Shown in pieces: positions 48,401-64,000 of a stretch of DNA of 64,000 nt. Every line of letters starts with the position of its first letter. Positions within the stretch are counted from its first letter, which is position 1. Source of the stretch: Asterochloris sp. CNOR1 (taxonomy: Eukaryota; Chlorophyta; Trebouxiophyceae; Trebouxiales; Trebouxiaceae); the NCBI GenBank assembly GCA_963969365.1, contig OZ017761.1, positions 992,001-1,056,000 of the forward strand. Reading direction: 5' to 3'. Made by a program: the position numbers and the translations under genes. Under the pieces are notes generated by a model, which worked only from the letters and a program-made list of their open reading frames with translations, ran no database searches and had not been told where the DNA came from.

Positions 48401-51400
48401 CTGCTGCAGCTGCACAGCATGCCTGTTGGGCATGGCTGGGGGGATGCCTGCAGGGCACAGCGCAGGCAAGTGACTCACATGCTAGGTGACTGAGCCATGA
48501 CTATCCTGTGGGCTGTGAGAGCACATACTGAGCTGCCAACTGTTGCTTTTTCTACCCTTATTCAAGGCCTTGGGGCCAGCTCTGTGCATCATATAGACAA
48601 GACACTGGGGGTAACGTGCTTTGAGCTGGATACACGTTTTGGCCTGCGAGCCGGGTTGGCAGGTGACCACACCTTGTGCTTCAGGCCCCACTCACCAGCA
48701 GGAAAATCTAAATTCGCTGGGGTGTTGAAGTTACTGGGAGAGGGGGTCGTCAAAGCTAAGCTACCTGCATCCTGCATGCATCAGGGCACAAGGCTGAGTC
48801 AAGCGCTGGCTACATGGGCGCAGCCCCAAAACATTCCTGCAGCTCGCAGCATAGCAGCATCTCTTCAACCCTCTAGCCTTCAGAAAGACCATTGTTGCAG
48901 CCGCTGCACACTCAGGAGTGCTGCTGGAGCACAGTTGGCATCAGGCACGTCTGTCCAGGGGATGATGGGGAGGGCCAGACTGCCTGTCATGCTGGCTGCT
49001 GCAGCACGCGGGCAAGCATGCAGTGGTTGCAGGGGGAAGACGTCCATTCCCAATCTCTGGCACCCCAGCATAGCAATCAGTCAGCAGAAGCTGCAACTCC
49101 CAGGACGGCTGCCCCAGTTGGTTGGCAGGCAACCACACCTGCCCTCTGGATGACGGGAGGGCCATGCTGGCTGACATGCCGGCCGGCGCTGCTGCCTGCT
49201 GCATGGGGGTCGTCGTATCCAGCTGGCTGGAAGGCACACCCTGCAGCCACCAGAGTCACCAACACTCCTGACGCAAGCACCCTGACAGGTGACTGACCTC
49301 AGTAACTTAGTGATACCCAACTGCTGCATACGGCTGAGAGCAGCCTGATGGGACCTGAGTGTGGCTGCCTGACTCTGCCTGTCAGCAGCCTGACAGGGAG
49401 TGAACATGGCTGGTGCTGAACAGCAACCACATCCTGCTGCAAGAACTCTGTTAGCTCGGGCCTCCTGCGACATGCAGGATGCGCCTCCTGCATGGCAGTC
49501 ACCTGCTGGTGGAGGGAGGGCGGCACATTCATGTTGTGCTGGGAGAGGGGCGTCCCCTGCAGAGCTTCTGCCTTTGCCGGAGCTGCCAATGCCCGTATGC
49601 TGGCCTGCTCATTGCTGATCAGCAGGGCAGCTTCCTCCTCAGCCCCTGCAGACAGGCATGCACCAGATGAGTCCTGCGCTGAGTCATATGAGCAGCCGAC
49701 CTGCTCGTAGCGCATCAGTGAATGCTAACCTGACCACTGCTGCTCAGCAGAACACCACCATCTTCAGCTCTTGCAAATGGGCACGCAGCATGTGCGCCCT
49801 GCAATGTACCACATTGGCGTCTGCTGGCCAGCTCGCTGACCAAGTGTCCTGCTGGGCTGCTGCAGACAGGTGTGCAGCAGATGAGCCCACAATCCACCAC
49901 ATTGGCAGGTGCTGGCCTGCTTGCCACTGATCAGCAGGAGACAGGCCTCTGATGGGCTCAGCCGCCAGAGTCAAAACCCAGCTGCCGCTTACCGTACGCT
50001 CAAATGTACTGTGCCACCTGAGCAGGCATGCAGGCACTCACCCAGAGAACACAGCTCTTCATATGCACACCACATCAGTGGATCCAGCGTCAGGGCTGCT
50101 CTCTGGTAGGACACAGCTGCCCTGTGCCGGTTGGTCAGCCCGCAGATGCGACCCAGCAGGTAATAGCCTGCAGCACCCTTGGGCACCTGCACTGGCACCA
50201 CATCAAAGGGAAGTGAGCTGTTAATGCTTTTGCAGGACAGTGTTTCTGGTGTGCATGGTCAGCTCAGGTGGTGGCCTGCAGACTGCGGAAGGCACCTGCA
50301 TGGGCAACAACTCAAAGGGAACTGAGCTCTTGATGTGTTACGTGATAGCTCATACTGCCTTGAATGTCGGCTCAGGGAGTGGCCTGCTGATAGAACTGCT
50401 TCATCTGACTGCCAGTGCAGCAGAGGTGGCCTGCAGACCCCTTGGGCGCCTGCGCAAGCAGTTGAAAAGTTGCTTGCAAGCCCTGAAATGTCACTTGGCT
50501 CCTGTGTTGGCAGGGCCATGGCAAGTGATATGTCTGCAGGCCCAGCCGGCAGGTCACAAGCAGCACAACCCACTCAAGAACATCAAGAGCCAAACAGGTA
50601 GTGATCCAAGGCTTCCACCTGCCATTTTGGCTGCCCTAGCAAGCGCCTATTGGCCCTAGTCTCTGACATGGCGCAGCACCACGCTGCAATTCCCTAAGCA
50701 CCCTTGCATCATGGCGCAGGACAGCATGTGGCTTCAGTCACAGCGCTAAATGATGCTGAATTGGGCAGGCATACAAAGCGGTGCTGCCATGGCTCCTCAC
50801 AGCGATAGGCTGCATGGCTCACCTGAGCTCCGTCATTTGTGGGGTTGAGTGCCTGCTCAGCCTCCGACAGCTTGCCCAGCAGCATGCAGCAGTGTGCCAG
50901 CAGGTACCTGCTGTCTGGGTGGCTGCTGCCTGCACATGCACAAGAGCAGCTTGCCCACCAGCATGCAGCAGTGCGCAAGCAGGTACGTGCTGTCTGGGTG
51001 CCAGCTGCCAGCACATACTCAGAGCTTCTACTTCAGAAGCCGCAGCCTTACTTGGAAAGAGCACAGACAGCAGGGCCTGGAAGCGGGCCTGCATGTGCTT
51101 GACATTGGAAAGCAAGCTTGCAGGTGCTTGATAGACATACAGAATCGCTGTCATGGCAGATCTCACCTCTGAGCAGGTGAAAGGCTCGCCCAGGCTGGTC
51201 TGAGCGCAGGTAACACGTCGCCAGCAATCTGACATTCGCCTGCACACAGAATACAAGTTCTCAAGAAAATGCGAACTCTGCTAACACGTTGACAAGGATT
51301 GAAAGTATTAGCAAAGGTGGCATGCCAAGTGAGAGGGGGGCCCCTCAGCACAGCAGGCTGGCGCTTGCTCATGCTGCCAGGGATTGAGTGGCGCTTGATC

Positions 51401-51972
51401 ATGCTGCCAGGGACTGAGTGGCAGCCTGCCCTCAGCTGATGTCAACTGGGTGCCCCAGTCAGCTACAGGCTGCTGCAAGATGTGGTGGTCATGGCCCTCC
51501 AGCCGTCTGGCACTAGTCAGAGAAGTGCTTCCTGCAGACCCCTAACCTACTCAGAAATGCGGGCGGTCCACATGTGAGCACTGCCTGCTGCTGAACGTGT
51601 TGCAACGGCTTCACCCTTGCAAACAAGGCTCCCCCGACCTCTGACGGGTACTCTGCAACCAGCCTCCCTGTCATGAAGCGAGCTTTCCCCTGATATCACA
51701 TCCCAAGCTCCCACGTACACAGGCAGCATGAGATGACTGCCCATCTTGCAATCCTCAAGCTGTGCAAACAAGCAGGTGTTCCATGTCTGAGCACTACATG
51801 CTGCTGTCAGCCGTGCACATGCAAGCCCGCTCCTCACCTGTGAGGGATACTCTGCAACAAGCCTTTCTGCCATGAACCTGGCATTCTCCATCAGGTACAG
51901 CCCCAGGCTCTCGTGCACACAGGCAATCATGTGCTGCTCCATCGCTGCCTCTGGCAGCTTCAAGGGGTCCAT
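42459..51972 (-). CDS. CDC27: CDC27/APC3 subunit of the anaphase-promoting complex
   Basis: A 9.5 kb minus-strand gene. N-terminal exon 51972-51838 (MIACVHESLGLYLMENARFM, AERLVAEYPSQ) and the next (ANVRLLATCYLRSDQPGRAF, about 51240-51165) match the CDC27 N-terminal TPRs, followed by DSRYLLAHCCMLLGKLSEAE (about 50936-50825) and GAAGYYLLGRICGLTNRHRA (about 50190-50040). A long low-complexity linker (Gln/Pro/Ala-rich exons at 49680-48190; ARFKFTDDTGKVRKVSSRLF at about 47600) leads to the C-terminal TPR array: EAIEAFSRLPTNQYSTGWVL (46100-45942), WAVMGNCLSLQK (45195-45047), LAGHEYFANEDFDQSMSCYR (44450-44275), YGVGQIYFRQEKYEMAEYQF (43890-43815), LGLLQVNPQSSVLRCYAGMA (43560-43450), DVDPKNPLAKFEKASVLMSL (43055-42945), VWFQIGKIYKRLERPQEAMR (42653-42459). 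It is the APC/C scaffold TPR subunit that binds CDC20/CDH1. The first of two ATGs (51972, 51942) is quoted; the second fits the family start better. Linker exons are incompletely resolved. Confidence 0.88.
44845..45620 (-). repeat. CDC27 TPR-exon echoes on both flanks
   Basis: The exon 45195-45047 has decayed copies of its start region (+ strand pattern CACAGTGCTGTACACCTCCA then ATGCCCTGCATGCAGG) near 45280-45320, 45360-45410, 45500-45530 and 45590-45615, and copies of its end (CTTTTGCAGGGAGAGACAGT) near 44955-44990 and 44848-44880. Spacing is about 90-130 bases. Confidence 0.65.
46900..47165 (-). repeat. Triplicated block in the CDC27 linker region
   Basis: Three similar blocks (+ strand GATGCTGCCTCGCGTGCTCC at 46919, GATGCTGCCCCGCGTGCTGC at 46999, GACGCTGCCCCACCTGCTGC at 47128). 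On the minus strand one reads KRSTRGSIS and another RSTRGSISADGG, so at least one copy may be exon and the others echoes. Confidence 0.55.
50830..51016 (-). repeat. Near-intact tandem copy of a CDC27 exon start
   Basis: The exon start encoding SSHPDSRYLLAHCCMLLGKL (minus, about 50936-50870) is duplicated immediately upstream (51016-50937), where the same frame reads SWHPDSTYLLAHCCMLVGKL. The copy keeps an open frame and a flanking acceptor, so it could be an alternative exon. Confidence 0.75.
51575..51800 (-). repeat. Decayed copy of CDC27 exon 1 in intron 1
   Basis: About 210 bases in intron 1 align with exon 1 and its donor: GAGCCTGGGGCTGTACCTGA versus GAGCTTGGGATGTGATATCA, and GGCTTGTTGCAGAGTATCCC versus GGCTGGTTGCAGAGTACCCG. 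Offset about 240 bases. Frame is lost. Confidence 0.7.
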
Positions 51973-53311
51973 GAGGGTCACTGTCCGCAGGCGCTGGCCC
52001 AGAGCCTCAAGGGTTGCTTCTGTGTTGCCAGCCTTGCCTGCAGGCAGGGCACGGCAGCCCCTGCTATGCCAGAGAGAGCAGCAGGCAATGGCAAACAACC
52101 TCAAGTATTGGTCTTGGGTTGTCAGCCTTGCCTGCAGGCAGAGACGACGGCTGGGGTCACGCTTGGAACCTTGTCAAGCATTGGCCTAAAACAACACGCT
52201 TGCTTGGAGTTCCTCAGCCTGCCCACACAAAGCTGGCATGACCCTCTGCAGGCGCCTTGCCAGAGTCATCTCAGCCTTGCGGGCTGAGCAGTGCAGGCAC
52301 CGCATTGCGCAACACCTGTCAAGGGCAGCAAGTGTCTGCGCAGAGCCTTCAGGCTGCACAGTTTTGCCTATCAGAGGCAGATGCTGTGACAAGGTGCAGT
52401 CAAGCTCTCACATGTACATTGTTCCTCCACAAGAAGATGAATGCATAAGGTTGCATCAGCACTGGGTGTTGAGCAATAAACATGCCTGCGGGGCCAGGCT
52501 GCTGTGTCTGTTCTACTGCTGGAGGGCCAATGTTGGGGGCCTTCGTTCAGGCCAACTGCCCACGCCTAAGGCTGTTCTGCAATTAATGGCAATTTATGCG
52601 GGACACTGCAGCGTAGACGGCAGCAATTAGGAAATCTGTTAGTAGGGCCTCACCCAAGTAGGCCGCTGCATGTGAGATGGCATCAGCTGAGAAGAAGAGG
52701 CAACTGCCTCTTGTGTGTTCTGTACATTCTGAGGGGAAACTGTCAGCCCAATTGTACAGGACTGTGCAAAAAATAACCAAAGCTGAATGGCTGGGCAGGC
52801 CGGTGCAGGGAGTCCTCAGACAGGCTAAAATTGATGCACAAACTGATCAGTGCTCGATGGCTCTGATCAAGGGGCACTCGTTATTGCTCTCACAGCTGTC
52901 AAGGCTCCTGCCTCTCGAGTGACATAAGCAGGCGCTCGAGTAGCGGTGGCGTGAATCCCCACTGTTGAGAGGTGCAAGTCAGCAGAAGAAGCCACTGAGC
53001 CAGGACACAGACACGCACTCTAGATAGCAAGAGAGCACAGGGACTGACTGCTCAGGTGGGGCGATTGGGCTCTGCAGCATACTGCTGTATTCATCTGCAC
53101 TCTCATGGCGGTGATGGGCACCCTCCAGTAGCACCGGTGACATGCTGATGAACTGCTTGACAGCACGCTGCTGACACCTGGGGTATGGAGCAGATGCGCA
53201 GGCAGATAGTGGACAGCAGCTTCTGCTGCAAATCATTACAGAGCAGGCTCTGGGGATGCACGACATACTGGGGTGGCCTCGCATAAGCATGCTGCCCTTG
53301 GCTGAATAGCG
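51973..53311. other. Divergent intergenic region, CDC27 / QCR8
   Basis: Includes two copies of GCCAGCCTTGCCTGCAGGCA-like sequence at about 52028 and 52122, close upstream of CDC27 exon 1. A + frame at 52677-52922 and a - frame at 52583-52780 are open but featureless. Promoters and 5' UTR exons of both genes probably lie here. Confidence 0.3.
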
Positions 53312-53660
53312 AACGGTGCCAGTGCGCCTCAGGGATGTCAAGCCGCCAGCGTGTCTACTTGGGTCCAGCAGTGTTGCCATCTGCACAGCAGGCTGGGCAA
53401 GGTGCCAGTGCGCCTTGGGGCCATCGTGTCAAACTGCTGCACTGCCTCAACCAGCATTCTGCAGGATGGGCAAGGTGTCGCTGCGCCTGAGGGATGTGGT
53501 GTCCAAGATCGCTCACAAAGTACACCAAGAAAACTTCTTGCTGGGTTAGTGTGCTGAAACAGTGTGCTGCGGCAAAGGTTTTGAGGAAAACCCCACTGGG
53601 CACTCACATGCAGAAACCTTTTGCTGCCCTGCAGGATGGGCAAGGTGCCAGTGCGCCTGC
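53312..53660 (+). repeat. Four-fold series of QCR8 exon 1 starts
   Basis: The true exon starts CTGCAG|GATGGGCAAGGTGCC (53629). Upstream copies: 53464-53512 (GATGGGCAAGGTGTCGCTGC, then GCCTGAGGGATGTGGT), 53391-53432 (CTGGGCAAGGTGCCAGTGCG then CCTTGGGGCC), 53312-53342 (GAACGGTGCCAGTGCGCCTC then AGGGATGTC). The 53464 copy keeps both the CTGCAG acceptor and the ATG. Confidence 0.85.
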
Positions 53661-54795
53661 GGGAGGTGGTCTACACGCTCTCTCCATTTGAGACCACCGT
53701 GCTCAACGGCCTGTGGAAGGACCTGCCGCAGAAGGCTCACAGGAAGATCTCTGAGGTGAGCTGCATGGCTCGGTTGTGGCTGCTGGGACAGGGATGGCGG
53801 TTGTGACTCTGAAGGATGGCCACACAAGATGGTGCACAGGAGGTTTTCTGAGTTTGAGTCCTGCCAACATTGAGGAGTTTGTGCATGTTGTGCCTTGTGC
53901 TGCCTGGTGTTGGCGGCTGTGACACATGGTCTCTGGATGAGCTTGTGAGAGGCCCCACCGGAACCCAGACAGGGTCTGAATCTGGTTGCTGAGGGTGCAC
54001 AGAAGGCCCTTGGGTGAGGGTCACTCAGAGGGGAGCCCTGCCATCTTGGCCCAAGACCTATGGTTCGTGTGTGATTTGACTACTGTATCGAGCTGTCTGG
54101 GCAAGCCAACTGCGTTGTGGGCTATAATGCACCCCGGGGGTCCCAGAGGCGTGTACTGTTATCCAGCGCTAGCCAGCGCTTCTGCATGGCAGTCTTGTAT
54201 AAGGTAGAGGCACTCGCTGTCCAGTGACAATGGTCTTGTGCGGCCAAGGAGCATTGCTCTGCCCTGGCTGCACAGGAAGCACCCAGACAGCACTTGGGGT
54301 GCTCCCAGCCTTCACATGCCTGACTCTGCACTGCACTGTGGTTGCAGTGCAGCTGCCTGTACAGGTTTGAGTGCAAGGGGCCTTGCACTGCCTGGCTGGT
54401 CTCAATCTGACCTTGATCACTTACAATGTCAGCATGGCTGCAACACACATGTGAATGTTGTGGAACTTCCACCAACCAATGTCTGTGTGGTGCAGAACTG
54501 GTTCGATGTCGGCGTCTTCTTTGTGCTGCCAACCTATTTGACATTCAGGTGCAAGTGTGTTGCCCTTGTGCTGGCTGCATGTTGTTTCCAACTCTATCCT
54601 GTTATTAGGCGAGGTTGAGCAGGTCGCGCAGCGCCAAAGCCAGTCAAGGCACACACATGTGTCTCTGGTGTTGCAGATATGCAAACAACTTTAAGGAGGA
54701 CGAGAAGAACCACCACAGGTGCGTGCCTGCCGCTGACACCAGGAATGTTACTGCTGCTGGCATTGACCTCTTGACACCTGATCTGCAGGTATTAG
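53636..54795 (+). CDS. QCR8: Ubiquinol-cytochrome c reductase subunit 8 (complex III)
   Basis: Four exons: 53636-53755, 54496-54548, 54677-54718, 54789-54795. The roughly 73-residue product starts MGKVPVRLREVVYTLSPFET, continues LNGLWKDLPQKAHRKISE, then NWFDVGVFFVLPTYLTF (the membrane helix) and RYANNFKEDEKNHHRY. Length, the LSPF and GLWKDLP blocks and the short acidic-basic tail match plant QCR8 (UQCRQ). It is a small single-pass subunit of the mitochondrial bc1 complex contacting cytochrome b. The start codon follows a CTGCAG acceptor directly, so at least one 5' UTR exon lies upstream. The last exon is only 7 bases, ending Tyr-stop. Confidence 0.9.
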
Positions 54796-54871
54796 CCAGT
54801 CTCTCACAGATTTCTTGACAAAGCTGAAAGTGCTTGTCACGAGACTTGAGCGCTGCTGTATATATCTGGCC

Positions 54872-54876
54872 TGTAA
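54872..54876 (+). terminator. TGTAA polyadenylation signal of QCR8
   Basis: TGTAA 77 bases after the QCR8 stop and 135 bases before the next start codon, a good position for a short 3' UTR. Confidence 0.5.
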
Positions 54877-55010
54877 ACGAAACCTTATATTCTAGCTTGC
54901 CTCTGTCAGATAGGGGTAAGGCCCATGAACTCGCCAAAGTTGCTCCGTTTTGCTGGCCAAGCCATGGTGGCCGTGGACTGGCTGTTCTAGGATCCTCCAT
55001 AGCAAGCCAA

Positions 55011-63815
<8,805 letters not shown>

Positions 63816-64000
63816 GGTGAGCTCCCTGCACCGTGAGTGGTGAGAAGGAGCTGTGCTGAGCCCAACCTGGGCCAGAGCAGGGAGCTCTGTGCCTTGGCTT
63901 CATGCCATGTATGGTGGCAGGCATTGACACAGGCCGCTCCGAGGGTCATAGCTGAAAGGGCCTGGCTGAATGGTGCAGGGCTGCATTGCTGTTGGCTGCA

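Noticed and set aside
53464-53550. 53464 copy as a second QCR8 gene
   Set aside because: Similarity stops after about 50 bases and no further QCR8 exon follows; it is better explained as an echo of exon 1.

Overview
This is nuclear DNA of a eukaryote, most probably a green alga (Chlorophyta, perhaps Trebouxiophyceae; the class is a guess). The evidence is dense short exons split by 100-500 base introns, 3' splice sites that are nearly always CTGCAG, TGTAA hexamer-type polyadenylation signals after several stops, plant-like proteins (QCR8, a plastid DUF2358 protein, a plastid DnaJ-type zinc finger), and moderately GC-rich codon use. All gene models below were assembled by eye from reading frames, splice consensus and family knowledge; exon ends quoted are inferred.

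Layout. 0.3-4.8 kb: 3' part of an E3 ligase with an MDM2-type C-terminal RING (+). 5.8-8.2 kb: EGLN-like 2-oxoglutarate/Fe(II) prolyl hydroxylase (-), divergent from 8.3-11.6 kb: a METTL16-type U6/m6A methyltransferase with an SPF30-like N-terminus (+). 11.8-17.3 kb: cytochrome P450 (-), divergent from 17.8-20.8 kb: pfkB-family sugar kinase (+). 21.1-22.0 kb: DnaJ-type zinc-finger protein (+). 23.5-26.3 kb: inward-rectifier (Kir-like) potassium channel (+). 26.4-33.7 kb: poorly resolved stretch with several hydrophobic candidate exons. 33.8-34.6 kb: small multi-pass membrane protein (+). 34.9-37.1 kb: CutC family protein (-), divergent from 37.3-40.1 kb: DUF2358 protein (+). 42.5-52.0 kb: APC/C subunit CDC27/APC3 (-). 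53.6-54.8 kb: complex III subunit QCR8 (+). 55.0 kb to beyond the right edge: U2SURP/SR140 splicing factor (+). I recognise no transposon, rRNA, tRNA or CRISPR array.

The most striking signal is structural, not a gene: introns of at least eight genes carry decayed tandem copies ('echoes') of the neighbouring exon edge, including its splice site, sometimes three to five in a row (RING ligase, P450, pfkB kinase, Kir channel, CutC, CDC27, QCR8, U2SURP). Many copies keep the CTGCAG acceptor or the GT donor, so they are potential decoy or alternative splice sites. A second signal is a high rate of GC-AG introns (three of six in the prolyl hydroxylase, two in the Kir channel, one in CutC). These point to introns growing by tandem duplication at exon borders in this lineage. 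Functionally the genes are unrelated housekeeping and signalling genes, arranged largely as divergent pairs with short shared promoters; two of them (METTL16-like, U2SURP) act on the spliceosome.
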